From Actinophytocola xanthii (GTDB taxonomy: Bacteria > Actinomycetota > Actinomycetes > Mycobacteriales > Pseudonocardiaceae): a DNA stretch of 64,000 bases. The notes under the pieces are model-generated. The model saw only the letters and a list, made by a program, of their open reading frames with translations, searched no databases and had not been told where the DNA came from. A program made the translations under genes and the position numbers. The stretch lies in assembly GCF_001921205.1 (NCBI RefSeq), contig NZ_MSIE01000016.1, positions 105,853 to 169,852 of the forward strand, in the 5' to 3' direction. The stretch's first letter is position 1, and the number at the start of each line of letters is the position of its first letter. Positions 25,791 through 40,897 of this stretch are shown here, in pieces.

Positions 25791-26564
25791 TCAGATCTCG
25801 AACGTGGCGCCCTTGACCACGAGCTCGGTCAGCTCCTCGCCGAACTCCTCGCGCGCCTCGCCCAGTACCGCGTCCCGGTCGGTCCACGGCGGGACGTGGG
25901 TGACCAGCAGCCGGCCGACGCCGGCCGTCCGGGCGAGGCGACCGGCCTGCCGCCCGGACAGGTGCAGGTCCCGCGGGCGGTCCTCGGCGTGGGTCCAGGA
26001 CGCCTCCGCGAGCAACACGTCCGCGCCGGTCGCGAGCTCCTCCAACGGCGCCTCCGGCCCGGTGTCACCGGTGTAGACCAGCGTCCGCCCGCCGTGGCTG
26101 ATGCGGAAGCCGTAGGCCTCGCAGGGATGCGCTGCCTTGCCCACGTCCACCCGGAACGGCCCGATCTCGATCGTTCCGCTGTGCAGCGGGTGGAACTCGA
26201 ACACGTCGGTCAGGTCGGTCTCGGCGCGGTCGGCCTCGTCCGGGCTGTAGGCGGCGGCGAACCTCGACGGAGCCTCGACCGGGGCGTGGACGGGCAGCCG
26301 TCGCACCCGCGGGTCGTACGGCGGGGCGGGGTGGTACCGGCGGAACACGGTCAGGGCAGTGAAGTCGGCGCAGTGGTCGGGGTGCAGGTGCGAGAACACG
26401 AGCGCGTCGAGGTCGAAGGGATCCCGCAGCGCCTGTAACTCGGCGAGCGTCCCGTTGCCCAGCTCCATGCCCAACAGGAAGTCCTCGGCCTCGAGGAGAT
26501 AGCCGGACGAGGGGTTGCTGGGGCCTGGAGAGCTTCCGGAGCAGCCGAGGACGAACAGCTTCAC
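25791..26564 (-). CDS. MBL-fold hydrolase, Rv1339-type cyclic-nucleotide phosphodiesterase
   Basis: This encodes 257 residues of the metallo-beta-lactamase fold. The metal motif is SHLHPDHC (His59, His61, Asp63, His64), with later ligands in KAAHPCEAYG, VYTGDTGPE and LLVTHVPPW. Position between murI and rph matches M. tuberculosis Rv1339, described as an atypical class II cAMP phosphodiesterase, so cAMP turnover is the best guess; RNase Z-like activity is the alternative. GTG at 26564 lies 23 bases after the murI stop. Confidence 0.85.
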   Translation of the reverse strand: MKLFVLGCSGSSPGPSNPSSGYLLEAEDFLLGMELGNGTLAELQALRDPFDLDALVFSHLHPDHCADFTALTVFRRYHPAPPYDPRVRRLPVHAPVEAPSRFAAAYSPDEADRAETDLTDVFEFHPLHSGTIEIGPFRVDVGKAAHPCEAYGFRISHGGRTLVYTGDTGPEAPLEELATGADVLLAEASWTHAEDRPRDLHLSGRQAGRLARTAGVGRLLVTHVPPWTDRDAVLGEAREEFGEELTELVVKGATFEI

Positions 26565-26587
26565 GGGCCACAGCCTGACACATTCAT

Positions 26588-27403
26588 TCAACTCACGGGC
26601 ACAGGCACGAACGAGCCGAGCCCGGGCCCGAGAAACCGCCTGGCCAGGCGGGTGAACGGGGCCGAGGGTCCGGTGGCGACCAGCTCGTGGGCCGGCTCAC
26701 CCGGCTCGGCCAGCAGGTCGAGCTCGGTGAGCACGCGGACGACGTCCTTGGCCGTCTCCTCGGCACTGGACACGAGCGTCACGCGGTCGCCCATGACGAT
26801 CTGCAGGACCCCGGTGAGCAGCGGATAGTGCGTGCAGCCGAGCACGACCGTGTCCACGTCGGCCTGTTGCAGGGGCTCGAGGTAGGCCTGGGCGAGGCCG
26901 AGCACCTGCCGGCCCGAGGTGATGCCGCGCTCGACGAAGTCCACGAACCGGGGGCAGGCGGCGCTGGTGACCGTGATGTGCGGGGCGGCGGCGAAGGCGT
27001 CGTCGTAGGCCCGCGACCGGACCGTGCCCTCGGTCCCGATCACGCCGACCCGGCCGTTGCGCGTGCTCGCGACGGCCCGCCGCACGGCCGGCACCACGAC
27101 CTCGACGACGGGGATGTCGTAGCGCTCCCGAGCGTCGCGCAGGCAGGCCGCCGATGCCGTGTTGCAGGCCATCACCAGCATCTTCACCCCGTCGGCGACC
27201 AGCGTGTCGGCCACCGCGAGCGCGTGCCGGCGAACCTGCGCGATCGGCAGCGGGCCGTAGGGGCCGTGTGCGGTGTCCCCCACGTAGCGCAGCCGCTCGG
27301 CCGGCAGCTGGTCGGCGATCGCGCGGGCGACGGTCAGGCCGCCGACGCCGGAGTCGAAGACGCCGATCGGCGCCTGGCGTTGTTCGCCACCGATACGAGC
27401 CAC
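26588..27403 (-). CDS. murI: Glutamate racemase
   Basis: This encodes 271 residues that make D-glutamate for peptidoglycan. The two catalytic cysteines are Cys80 in MACNTAS and Cys190 in GCTHYPLL; Asp17 lies in [11 protein letters not shown]. The start is uncertain: GTG at 27403 gives a normal N-terminus, and an in-frame ATG at 27448 would add 15 residues. Either way it overlaps the 3' end of the rhomboid gene by at least 70 bases, as is common in this conserved cluster. Confidence 0.93.
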   Translation of the reverse strand: MARIGGEQRQAPIGVFDSGVGGLTVARAIADQLPAERLRYVGDTAHGPYGPLPIAQVRRHALAVADTLVADGVKMLVMACNTASAACLRDARERYDIPVVEVVVPAVRRAVASTRNGRVGVIGTEGTVRSRAYDDAFAAAPHITVTSAACPRFVDFVERGITSGRQVLGLAQAYLEPLQQADVDTVVLGCTHYPLLTGVLQIVMGDRVTLVSSAEETAKDVVRVLTELDLLAEPGEPAHELVATGPSAPFTRLARRFLGPGLGSFVPVPVS

Positions 27404-27981
27404 GCCGCCAGGATGCCACCCAGCGCACCGAACAGGTGCCCCTGCCATGAGATGCCGGGGTTTCCCGGCAGGACGCCGAGCAGCGTGCTCCCCCAGTACA
27501 GGAACAGCACGACCGCGACCACGAGCTGGCCGGCGCTGCGCGTGAAGATCCCCCGTACCAGCAGGAACGCCAGCCAGCCGAACGCGAGGCCGGAGGCGCC
27601 GACGGTCACGCCCTCGGCGCCGGTGAGCCAGACACCCGTACCGCTGGCCAGCCAGACCGTCGCGGTCACGGCGGCCCACTGGCCGAACCCGCCCGCCAGC
27701 GCGAGGAAACCGAAGACCAGGATCGGCAGGGTGTTGGCGAACAGGTGCGACCACCCCGAGTGCAGCAGGGGCGCCAGCAGGATGCCGTCCAGGCCGCCGA
27801 CCGTGCGCGGGTGGATGCCGAGGTTGTCCAGGTTCGCCGGCAGGACCGCGTCGACCGCCTCGACCAGGTACAGCAGCGCGGTGAACGCGGCCACCACGAC
27901 CGCCGCCCGCAGGGGGTTGGCCGGCAGGACCCGGTTGACCGGTGTGGGGCGCGCCGCCGGAGCGGCTGGCAGTGTGCTCAC
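27334..27981 (-). CDS. Rhomboid-family intramembrane serine protease
   Basis: This encodes 215 residues with six or seven membrane helices. The catalytic serine is Ser130 in VGASGLAFG and its partner is His182 in [11 protein letters not shown]; the L1-loop pattern [18 protein letters not shown] is typical. It cuts single-pass membrane proteins; the substrate is unknown. It is the counterpart of Rv1337. Its end overlaps the start of murI. Confidence 0.92.
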   Translation of the reverse strand: MSTLPAAPAARPTPVNRVLPANPLRAAVVVAAFTALLYLVEAVDAVLPANLDNLGIHPRTVGGLDGILLAPLLHSGWSHLFANTLPILVFGFLALAGGFGQWAAVTATVWLASGTGVWLTGAEGVTVGASGLAFGWLAFLLVRGIFTRSAGQLVVAVVLFLYWGSTLLGVLPGNPGISWQGHLFGALGGILAAWLVSVANNARRRSASSTPASAA

Positions 27982-28035
27982 GTCTTCGAGGCTACGGAGC
28001 GGTCGGCCGGTCCGGATCGGGGTTCTCCCCGATAT

Positions 28036-29749
<1,714 letters not shown>

Positions 29750-29805
29750 GATCACAATCTTACGGGCTGGACACACGGTTCCCAGTCCGTGGGAGCGGCC
29801 CGGGA

Positions 29806-30816
29806 TCACGACCCGTCTGGTGGCCACACCTCCCGGTAGGCCACCAGACCGGCGAGCGAGGTGGCCGCCAGCAGGCCGTGCACGACCGCACGGGCGAAGA
29901 CCTCGGCCGCCGCCGTGCACAGCCGGTCCAGCGCGGCGGCGCGGGCCACCGGGCCGAACGGCGCGTCGGCCGCGACCAGCGGCTGAGCCTGGGTGGCGGC
30001 CGCGAACACGGTGTCGCCGTCGAACATCGAGTGGGCCGGGCGGACCGCGCGGGCCAGCCCGTCCTGGGCGGCGATCGCGATGCGCCGGCACTCGGCCTTG
30101 GTCAGGTCCGCGTCGACCGCGACCACGCCGACGGTGGTGTTCAGCTCGGCCCGTGCGGCGGTCGGCAGCACGCCCGGCCGGTCCGGCCAGCGCCCGCCGA
30201 ACTCCTCGGCCACCTCGTGGTCGGCCACCCACGGGCGCCCGGTCCCGGCGTCCACGGCCTCCCCCACGGCGTTGACCACGACCAGCGCCCCGACGGTGAA
30301 GTCGTCGACCATGGCGCTCGCGGAGCCAACGCCGCCCTTGAGCGAGCCCACCTTGGCGCCGGTACCGGCGCCGACCGTGCCCTGCGTGACCGGCCCCGAG
30401 CAGGCGGCCGTGCAGGCCAGGTAGCCGAACTCGGCCGAGGGCCGGTTGCCCCAGGACGACCGGGGCAGGTCGAAGATCACCGCACCCGGGACGATCGGCA
30501 CCACCTCGTGCGGTTCCGCGCCCACCCGCATGCCGCGGCCCTGCTCGCCGAGCCAGCGCATCACGCCGTCGGCGGCGGCCAGCCCGTAGGCCGAGCCGCC
30601 GGACAGGCACACGGCGTCGACCTGTCGCACCAGGTTCTCCGGCGCGAGCAGGTCGGTCTCCCGGGTGCCCGGCGCGCCGCCCCGGCCGTCCACCGCGCCG
30701 GTGGACCCGGGCGGCAGCAGGACGACGGTCGTGCCCGTGGCCCAGCCGCCGCCGATCCGCTGGTGGTGGCCGACCTCGACCCCGACGACGTCGGTGATCG
30801 CGTTGAACGTCGTCAC
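29806..30816 (-). CDS. P1-family peptidase (DmpA/L-aminopeptidase-like)
   Basis: This encodes 336 residues of the Ntn-type P1 fold. FNAITDVVGVEVGHHQRIGG opens the protein, and LNTTVGVVAVDADLTKAEC contains the expected self-cleavage site, where a Thr becomes the N-terminal nucleophile. Mature enzymes are aminopeptidases, some acting on D-amino acids or beta-peptides. It is the counterpart of Rv1333. GTG at 30816 overlaps the stop of the DUF2017 gene (GTGA). Confidence 0.9.
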   Translation of the reverse strand: MTTFNAITDVVGVEVGHHQRIGGGWATGTTVVLLPPGSTGAVDGRGGAPGTRETDLLAPENLVRQVDAVCLSGGSAYGLAAADGVMRWLGEQGRGMRVGAEPHEVVPIVPGAVIFDLPRSSWGNRPSAEFGYLACTAACSGPVTQGTVGAGTGAKVGSLKGGVGSASAMVDDFTVGALVVVNAVGEAVDAGTGRPWVADHEVAEEFGGRWPDRPGVLPTAARAELNTTVGVVAVDADLTKAECRRIAIAAQDGLARAVRPAHSMFDGDTVFAAATQAQPLVAADAPFGPVARAAALDRLCTAAAEVFARAVVHGLLAATSLAGLVAYREVWPPDGS

Positions 30817-31391
30817 GGGAGTTCGTCGTCGCCGGACAGGGCCAGCACCAGGTGCTCCTGCAGCCAGGTCAGCCACTGGTAGACGCCGAGGTGCGGGCTG
30901 CGCGGGTCGTCCGGCGGCAGCTCCTCGGGCATGTCCTCGGTGACGCCGAGGGTGGTGCCCAGCGCCAGCCGGACGTCGTTGACCGCCGAGAGCCAGGACT
31001 CTGCCTGCTCGAGGGAGAGCCTGATCGTCCCGCCCTCCGGGGGGCAGGTGTCGAGCACCACACCGGCGACGCCGGTCTTGAGGTCGAGCAGCTCCGGCTC
31101 GTGCAGCGAGCGCAGCGCCGCCGCCGAGTCCCGCTCCTCCTTCGACGGCTCGCCGTCGCCGCGGTCCAGCCGGTGGAAGTCGGGCAGCAGGCGGGACAGG
31201 ATCGGGTCCTCCGGCGCCGTGCTCATGCCGGTGCGGATCCCGGTCAGCTCGGCCAGCTCGTCCTGCGGCGTCGCGTCCTGCCTGGCTCGCAACATGCCCT
31301 CGACCTGGCCGACCAGGCCCCGCAGCACGTTCGCCTCCCGGCGGTCGACCTTGCTGGTGACGGTGTCGCCGACACGCTCCCAGGGGATCAC
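30813..31391 (-). CDS. DUF2017 family protein
   Basis: This encodes 192 residues of a mostly helical protein with no catalytic motif seen. Family hallmarks are [16 protein letters not shown] near the start, [13 protein letters not shown], and the C-terminal [15 protein letters not shown]. It sits between clpS and the P1 peptidase gene as in M. tuberculosis (Rv1332), overlapping each by four bases (GTGA), so it is co-translated with ClpS. A role linked to ClpS/ClpC proteolysis is an inference from position only. Confidence 0.9.
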   Translation of the reverse strand: MIPWERVGDTVTSKVDRREANVLRGLVGQVEGMLRARQDATPQDELAELTGIRTGMSTAPEDPILSRLLPDFHRLDRGDGEPSKEERDSAAALRSLHEPELLDLKTGVAGVVLDTCPPEGGTIRLSLEQAESWLSAVNDVRLALGTTLGVTEDMPEELPPDDPRSPHLGVYQWLTWLQEHLVLALSGDDELP

Positions 31392-31687
31392 GACTCGTGC
31401 TGCATGGTCGCCCAGAGGCCGGCCGCGTGCAGCTTCGCGACGTCGCCCTCGACCTTGTCCTTGGAGCCGGAGGACACGATGGCCCGGCCCTTGTGGTGAA
31501 CGTCGAGCATGAGCTTGGTGGCGTGTTCCCTCGAGTAGCCGAACAGCTTCTGGAAGACGTAGGTCACATAGGACATCAGGTTGACCGGATCGTTCCACAC
31601 GATGGTCTGCCACGGTTTGTCCTCGGCCGCGAGGTCGGTCCCGACCGGCTCGACCTGGGTCTGCTCCTGCTCGACAGGCAAAGACAT
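31388..31687 (-). CDS. clpS: ClpS adaptor of the ClpCP protease
   Basis: This encodes about 99 residues. The core [20 protein letters not shown] and the substrate-pocket helices [20 protein letters not shown] are diagnostic of ClpS, which hands N-degron proteins to ClpC. The start is uncertain: ATG at 31687 gives the usual length, while ATGs at 31699 and 31708 add a few residues. It diverges from pncB with a very short shared promoter region. Confidence 0.92.
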   Translation of the reverse strand: MSLPVEQEQTQVEPVGTDLAAEDKPWQTIVWNDPVNLMSYVTYVFQKLFGYSREHATKLMLDVHHKGRAIVSSGSKDKVEGDVAKLHAAGLWATMQHES

Positions 31688-31733
31688 CCCGACCGCCATA
31701 CCGTCCATGGTGGCATGTCTAGGCTGACCGTTC

Positions 31734-33026
31734 ATGACCGGATCCGGTATGAGCACCGCGTTGCTCACCGACCACTACGAGCTGACCATGGTGGCCGCCG
31801 CGCTGGCGGCGGGCACCGCGGACCGGCGGTGCGTGTTCGAGACCTTCGCCCGGCGGCTGCCGGCCGGCCGGCGCTACGGCGTCGTCGGCGGCACCGCCAG
31901 GGCCATCGAGGCGATCAGCAGGTTCACCTTCGGCGAGGACGAGCTGCGCGAGCTCGCCGACCGCGACGTGGTGGACGCGGCCACCCTCGACTGGCTCGCC
32001 GGCTACCGGTTCACCGGTGAGGTCGACGGCTACCCGGAGGGCGAGCTGTACTTCCCGGGCTCGCCGCTGTTCACCGTGCGCGGCACGTTCGCCGAGGCGG
32101 TGCTGCTGGAGACGCTGGTGCTGTCGGTCCTCAACCACGACAGCGCGATCGTCTCCGCGGGTGCCCGGATGGTGAGCGCGGCCAACGGCCGGCCGATCAT
32201 CGAGATGGGCGGGCGCCGCACCCACGAGCAGGCCGCGGTCAGCTCGGCCAGGGCCGCCTACCTGGCCGGCTTCGCGACGACCTCCAACCTCGAGGCCGGG
32301 CGCACCTACGCCATCCCCACGGCCGGCACCTGCGCGCACGCGTTCATCCTGCTGCACGACAGCGAGCGGGCGGCGTTCGCCGCGCAGGTCCAGGCGCTGG
32401 GCACCGGCACGACGCTGCTGGTCGACACCTACGACATCACCGCGGGCATCGAGACCGCGATCGAGGTCGCCGGGCCCGAGCTCGGCGCGATCCGGATCGA
32501 CTCGGGCGACGTCGGCGTGCTGGCCAGGCAGGCCAGGGCGCAGCTGGACTCGCTCGGCGCGCGCAACACCCGGATCGTGGTGTCCGGCGACCTCGACGAG
32601 TACGCCATCGCCGCCCTGCGGGCCGAGCCGGTGGACGCCTACGGCGTCGGCACCTCGCTGGTCACCGGCTCGGGCTCGCCGACCGCGGGAATGGTTTACA
32701 AACTGGTCGAAGTGGAGGGTCGACCGGTGGCGAAGCGCAGCTCGCACAAGGAGTCCCGGGCCGGGCGCAAGTCAGCGCTGCGGCGGCACAAGCCGACCGG
32801 GACGGCGATGGAGGAGGTCGTGTACGTGGTCGCCGACGGCGAGCCGGAGGCCGGCGAGCACGACCGGTCGCTGGTCGTGCCGCTGATGCGCGGTGGACAA
32901 CCGGTCGAGGGGCTGGCCACGCTGGAGGAAAGCAGGAGACGGGTGCGCGACGGGCTGGTCAGCCTGCCGTGGGAGGGCCTCAAGCTGTCCCAGGGCGAGC
33001 CGGCCATCCCTACCGTGTACCGGTGA
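31734..33026 (+). CDS. pncB: Nicotinate phosphoribosyltransferase
   Basis: This encodes 430 residues that make nicotinate mononucleotide in NAD salvage. The substrate loop [15 protein letters not shown], the active-site [27 protein letters not shown] and [20 protein letters not shown] are all family features. A TAGGCT box ends eight bases before ATG 31734 and no Shine-Dalgarno is seen, so the gene is probably leaderless; ATG at 31749 is an alternative. It is followed by the nicotinamidase gene, making a two-gene salvage operon. Confidence 0.95.
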   Translation: MTGSGMSTALLTDHYELTMVAAALAAGTADRRCVFETFARRLPAGRRYGVVGGTARAIEAISRFTFGEDELRELADRDVVDAATLDWLAGYRFTGEVDGYPEGELYFPGSPLFTVRGTFAEAVLLETLVLSVLNHDSAIVSAGARMVSAANGRPIIEMGGRRTHEQAAVSSARAAYLAGFATTSNLEAGRTYAIPTAGTCAHAFILLHDSERAAFAAQVQALGTGTTLLVDTYDITAGIETAIEVAGPELGAIRIDSGDVGVLARQARAQLDSLGARNTRIVVSGDLDEYAIAALRAEPVDAYGVGTSLVTGSGSPTAGMVYKLVEVEGRPVAKRSSHKESRAGRKSALRRHKPTGTAMEEVVYVVADGEPEAGEHDRSLVVPLMRGGQPVEGLATLEESRRRVRDGLVSLPWEGLKLSQGEPAIPTVYR

Positions 33027-33057
33027 GAGACCGGCTGGACGAGGACAGGGAGCGAGC

Positions 33058-33630
33058 GTGGCCAACGCACTGATCGTCGTGGACGTGCAGAACGACTTCT
33101 GCGAGGGCGGGTCGCTCGCCGTCGCGGGCGGGGCCGTGGTGGCCGCCGCCGTCAGCCAGCTCATCCAGGCCGGCGAGTACGACCACGTCGTGGCGACCCG
33201 CGACTACCACCTCGACCCGGGCGGGCACTTCAGCGAGGCTCCCGACTTCGTCGACTCCTGGCCGCCGCACTGCCGGGCGGGCACGCCGGGCGCCTCCTTC
33301 CACCCCGAGCTGGACGTGGCCGGGCTCGAGGCGGTGTTCTCCAAGGGCGCCCACGCGGCGGCCTACTCCGGCTTCGAGGGCGCCACGCCGGACGGCACGG
33401 CGCTCGCGACCTGGCTCCGGGCGCACGACGTGTCGGCCGTGGACGTGGTCGGCATCGCGACCGACCACTGCGTGCGGGCGACCGCGCTGGACGCCGTTCG
33501 GGAGGGCTTCTCGACCACGGTGCGGCTGGAGCTGACCGCGGGCGTCGCCCGGGCCACGGTGGACCGGGCGCTGCGCGAACTCACCTCGAACGCCGTCAGG
33601 CTGACCGGCGCCCCCGTCGTCGCCTCCTGA
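33058..33630 (+). CDS. pncA: Nicotinamidase/pyrazinamidase
   Basis: This encodes 190 residues of the cysteine-hydrolase fold. The catalytic triad is Asp9 (VVDVQNDF), Lys96 (FSKGAH) and Cys138 (ATDHCVRATAL); the metal site is Asp49, His51, His57 in RDYHLDPGGHF. It converts nicotinamide to nicotinate, the substrate of the upstream pncB product; in mycobacteria this enzyme also activates pyrazinamide. GTG at 33058 follows GGGAGCGAGC. Confidence 0.95.
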   Translation: MANALIVVDVQNDFCEGGSLAVAGGAVVAAAVSQLIQAGEYDHVVATRDYHLDPGGHFSEAPDFVDSWPPHCRAGTPGASFHPELDVAGLEAVFSKGAHAAAYSGFEGATPDGTALATWLRAHDVSAVDVVGIATDHCVRATALDAVREGFSTTVRLELTAGVARATVDRALRELTSNAVRLTGAPVVAS

Positions 33631-33643
33631 ACGGCTCAGGAGG
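33623..33643. terminator. Bidirectional terminator containing both stop codons
   Basis: CCTCCTGA (33623-33630) pairs with TCAGGAGG (33636-33643) around ACGGC. The stem contains the TGA of pncA and the opposite-strand TGA of the convergent secreted-protein gene. Confidence 0.75.
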
Positions 33644-34319
33644 GGTCGCAGTGCACCGAGCCGACGACGATGTCTCCGGTCGCCGGTGCGGCGGACGGCG
33701 TCGTCGGGAACAGCCGGATGCGCATGAGGTTGAGCCGCACGCTCCCGTCCGGCGGGGTCGGGGTGACCAACTCGTTCAGCGTCACCCGCGCCAGCGGCGG
33801 TGACCCGGCCGGCCCGGGGATCATCACCACGTGGTTGCGCGGGACGGTCGAGGGGGCCAAGAACCCGTTGAGGCCGGTGAACTGGAAGCGCGCCTCGGTG
33901 CCGCTCGTGGTGATCGCACAGGTGACGCGGTAGCTGGCCAGGCGGATCAGGGGTCCGCCGTACCGGCGCAGCCCAGGCAGCCGGAAGGTCCCGCCGGTCA
34001 CGGTCGCCGTCGTCGTCCAGGCGACGACGCTCGCCCTGCACCTCGTCGAGCCGGCGGCGAACTCGACGAAGTCGGTCACGCCGACCCCCGGCGTGCTGGC
34101 CTGCTGGTTCGCCCCGGTCTGGCACTCGGCGATCGGCGGGATCGCCTGGGGCGTCCCGTCCACGACGATGTTCACGGCACCGATCGAGCCGCTCGCCAGG
34201 GCCGGTGCCCGCACCCCCGGGGCCACCGTGTCGGCCCCCGCGTAGCCGACGCCGGGCAGCACCAGGGCCAGGAGGGACAGCCCGACGAGGACGCCGTGTC
34301 TGGCTTTTCTCACGGTCAT
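33636..34319 (-). CDS. Secreted choice-of-anchor P-like protein
   Basis: This encodes 227 residues. A signal peptide (MTVRKARHGVLVGLSLLALV, cut after a G-YAGAD region) is followed by a beta-rich domain with two Cys pairs. The closing pattern DIVVGSVHCDPS and TLNELVTPTPPDGSVRLNLM resemble the actinobacterial choice-of-anchor P group. It is probably a cell-surface or extracellular protein of unknown role. ATG at 34319 is preferred; the frame continues upstream without family sense. It diverges from dinG. Confidence 0.75.
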   Translation of the reverse strand: MTVRKARHGVLVGLSLLALVLPGVGYAGADTVAPGVRAPALASGSIGAVNIVVDGTPQAIPPIAECQTGANQQASTPGVGVTDFVEFAAGSTRCRASVVAWTTTATVTGGTFRLPGLRRYGGPLIRLASYRVTCAITTSGTEARFQFTGLNGFLAPSTVPRNHVVMIPGPAGSPPLARVTLNELVTPTPPDGSVRLNLMRIRLFPTTPSAAPATGDIVVGSVHCDPS

Positions 34320-34458
34320 GGGACGAGCCCACACCCGCCTCCGCGCGGAGGCCAGGGCCTTGCCGGCGCTGCCACTCGGACGAGGCCCGGGGACAACCCG
34401 TCCGGGCGACGGCGGGTGCATGCGCAGGATTGACGGGGCGCAGAGGTACGGTCTCGCT

Positions 34459-36495
34459 GTGCCGGAAACCACCACCGAACTCCCTGGCGTCTCCGAACTG
34501 CTGGCGACCGCGGTGGCGGCGGTGGGTGGTACCGAGCGGCCGGGCCAGCTCGCGATGGCCGAGGCCGTCGCGCGGGCGATCCGCACCGGCGACCACCTCG
34601 CCGTTCAGGCCGGAACCGGCACCGGGAAGTCGTTGGCCTACCTGGTCCCGGCCCTGCGCCACGCGGTGGAGCGGGAGGCGACGGTCGTCGTCTCGACCGC
34701 GACGATCGCGCTGCAGCGCCAGCTCGTCGACCGCGACCTGCCGCGGCTGGAGAAGGCCCTCGCGAAACCGCTCGGCCGCAAGCCGACGTTCGCGATCCTC
34801 AAGGGGCGGCGCAACTACCTGTGCCTGAACAAGCTCGACAGCGGGATGCAGGACGAGCCGGACGACGCCGCGCTGTTCGACCCGTTCCAGGTCTCCGCGC
34901 TCGGCCGGGAGATCACCCGCCTGCGGGAGTGGGTGTCCGACACCGAGACCGGGGACCGCGACGAGCTGGTGCCGGGCGTCACCGAGCACGCGTGGCGCCA
35001 GGTGTCGGTGACCGCGCGCGAGTGCCTCGGCGCGGCCCGCTGCCCGGTGGGCACCGACTGCTTCGCGGAGAAGGCCCGGGGCGAGGCCGGCCGTGCCGAC
35101 CTGGTCGTGACCAACCACGCCCTGCTCGCGATCGACGCGCTGCAGGGCTTCCAGGTGCTGCCCGAGCACGACCTGGTGATCGTCGACGAGGCACACGACC
35201 TGGTCGACCGGGTCACCTCGGTCGCCACCGCCGAGCTCACCTCGTCCTCGGTCGCCGCGGCGGCCCGGCGGGCGGGCCGCGTCGTGGACCAGGAGATCGC
35301 CGACCGGCTGCTGGAGGCCGGTGACGGCTTCACGCTGATCCTCGAGGACCTGCCGGCCGGCCGCCTGGACACCCTGCCGGTCGCGCTGTCCGGCACGCTC
35401 TCGGTCGTGCGCGACGCCGCCCGGGCCTGCCTGGACGGGCTCGGACCCGAGCGCCCCGCGGACGTGGACGTGGCGACCGCGCGCAAGCTGGCCCAGTCGC
35501 AGCTGGAGGAGGTGCACGACACCGCCGTCCGGCTGCTCGGCGCGTTCGACGCCGACGACGCGCACAAGCGGGACGTGGTGTGGCGCACCGGCGACAGCGG
35601 GCTCGGGCCGCCGCGTCCGCCCGCGCTGCGGGTCGCCCCGCTGGGGGTCGCCGGCCTGCTCCGCGAGCGGCTGTTCGCCCAGCACACCACGGTGCTCACC
35701 TCGGCGACGCTGACCCTGGGCGGCACGTTCGACTCGATGGCCCGCTCCTGGGGGCTGCCGCCCGAGCAGCAGGGCCCGAGCGAGAAGACCGCGGGGACGG
35801 CCACCGACAAGGCCCCCGACGGACCGAGGTGGACCGCGCTGGACGTCGGCTCGCCGTTCGACCACGCCCGCTCCGGGATCCTGTACCTGGCCAGGCACCT
35901 GCCCCCGCCGGGCCGCGACGGGCTACCGCCCGCCTACCTCGACGAGCTGGCCGAGCTGATGACCGCCGCCGGTGGACGCACGCTCGGGCTGTTCTCCTCG
36001 ATGCGTGCTGCGAAGCAGGCGACCGAGGCGCTGCGGTCCCGCTCGGACGTGCCGATCCTGTGCCAGGGCGACGACTCGACGGCCCTGCTGGTCCGCAAGT
36101 TCGCCGAGGACGAGGCGACCTGCCTGTTCGGCACGCTCTCGCTCTGGCAGGGCGTCGACGTGCCGGGGCCGTCGCTGTCGCTGGTCGTGGTGGACCGGAT
36201 CCCGTTCCCGCGGCCGGACGACCCGCTCGCCTCGGCCAGGCAGCGGGCGGTGGAAGCACGCGGCGGCAACGGGTTCCTGTCGGTGGCCGCGACCCACGCG
36301 GCGCTGCTGCTCGCCCAGGGCACCGGCCGGCTGCTGCGCTCGACCAACGACAGGGGTGTCGTCGCGATCCTCGACCCCCGGCTGGCGACCGCCCGCTACG
36401 GCGCGTTCCTGCGTGCGTCGCTGCCCGCCTACTGGACCACGTCCGACACCGAGGTCGTTCGGGCGGCCCTGCGCAGGCTGGCCGCGGCGAACTGA
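34459..36495 (+). CDS. dinG: DinG-family iron-sulfur DNA helicase
   Basis: This encodes 678 residues of an XPD/DinG-like SF2 helicase. Walker A AGTGTGKS is at 51-58, the DEAH box appears as VIVDEAHDLVDRV, and the C-terminal motifs include GTLSLWQGVDVPG and QGTGRLLRS. Four cysteines (NYLC, then CLGAARC and GTDC) between motifs Ia and II are placed to hold a 4Fe-4S cluster. It would unwind forked or R-loop DNA during repair. GTG at 34459 lies six bases after a TACGGT box, a leaderless-type start; ATG at 34420 is possible. Next to pncB, as Rv1329c is to Rv1330c. Confidence 0.92.
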   Translation: MPETTTELPGVSELLATAVAAVGGTERPGQLAMAEAVARAIRTGDHLAVQAGTGTGKSLAYLVPALRHAVEREATVVVSTATIALQRQLVDRDLPRLEKALAKPLGRKPTFAILKGRRNYLCLNKLDSGMQDEPDDAALFDPFQVSALGREITRLREWVSDTETGDRDELVPGVTEHAWRQVSVTARECLGAARCPVGTDCFAEKARGEAGRADLVVTNHALLAIDALQGFQVLPEHDLVIVDEAHDLVDRVTSVATAELTSSSVAAAARRAGRVVDQEIADRLLEAGDGFTLILEDLPAGRLDTLPVALSGTLSVVRDAARACLDGLGPERPADVDVATARKLAQSQLEEVHDTAVRLLGAFDADDAHKRDVVWRTGDSGLGPPRPPALRVAPLGVAGLLRERLFAQHTTVLTSATLTLGGTFDSMARSWGLPPEQQGPSEKTAGTATDKAPDGPRWTALDVGSPFDHARSGILYLARHLPPPGRDGLPPAYLDELAELMTAAGGRTLGLFSSMRAAKQATEALRSRSDVPILCQGDDSTALLVRKFAEDEATCLFGTLSLWQGVDVPGPSLSLVVVDRIPFPRPDDPLASARQRAVEARGGNGFLSVAATHAALLLAQGTGRLLRSTNDRGVVAILDPRLATARYGAFLRASLPAYWTTSDTEVVRAALRRLAAAN

Positions 36496-36535
36496 TCGAA
36501 TGCACCCAACAGCACGGCTTCAGGGAGAACTCAGC

Positions 36536-36858
36536 GTGTCCAACAATTCCGGTATCACCGTCGACGACGACGGCGTCCGCCGGCTGCTCGCCGACGGCAC
36601 CGAGGAGTCGGTGACCTGGGCGGACCTCGCCGAGGTGGCGATCAGGACCACCCCGGAGGGCCCGTGGAAGGAGGACGTGTTCTTCCTGCTGGTCCGCACC
36701 GGTGGCGGCGGCTGCGCGGTCCCGGCCGGCGACCCCTCCGCCGACGACCTGATGAACCGGCTCCAGTCGATGCCCGGCTTCGACAACGACGCCTTCATCG
36801 AGGCGATGACCACCCAGGAGGACGGCCTGTTCGTCGTCTGGCAGCGCTCGGCGCAGGA

Positions 36859-36862
<4 letters not shown>
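36536..36862 (+). CDS. Small acidic conserved protein
   Basis: This encodes 108 residues, rich in Asp and Glu. VDDDGVRRLLADGTEESVTW and DLMNRLQSMPGFDNDAFIEA suggest a compact alpha/beta protein without membrane segments or catalytic motif. GTG at 36536 follows GGGAG at eight bases. It follows dinG after 40 bases and may be in its transcript. Its TAG stop shares the CTAG sequence with the stop of the convergent PTH2-like gene. Function unknown. Confidence 0.75.
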
Positions 36863-40656
<3,794 letters not shown>

Positions 40657-40735
40657 TCCTGCCTCCTGTATCTACAACCACGCGTGGCCGTGATTCGTAC
40701 TGGATCGTAGCCCGCCCGGCTCGAACCAGCGCCGC

Positions 40736-40804
40736 TGGGCTCGCCTGCGGGCCTGCTGGGATCGCCCCACGCAGGGCGCCCGACGGCGATCCCCGCCGAG
40801 CCCA
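40736..40804. terminator. Nested inverted repeats between ABC permease gene and ctaD
   Basis: An inner 9-base stem (GGGATCGCC at 40758-40766 with GGCGATCCC at 40785-40793) lies inside an outer 8-base stem (TGGGCTCG at 40736-40743 with CGAGCCCA at 40797-40804). It follows the permease gene on the minus strand and precedes the ctaD promoter, so it probably ends the ABC transcript. The rest of 40657-40897 holds no gene. Confidence 0.55.
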
Positions 40805-40897
40805 AGCCTGCCACCCGGGAGCGGTGGCCGCGAGCCGGACGCGAGCCCTCGCCGAGGTGCTCTACCTCAGGAGTTCACCCGATCTCGCTACCCGCGC

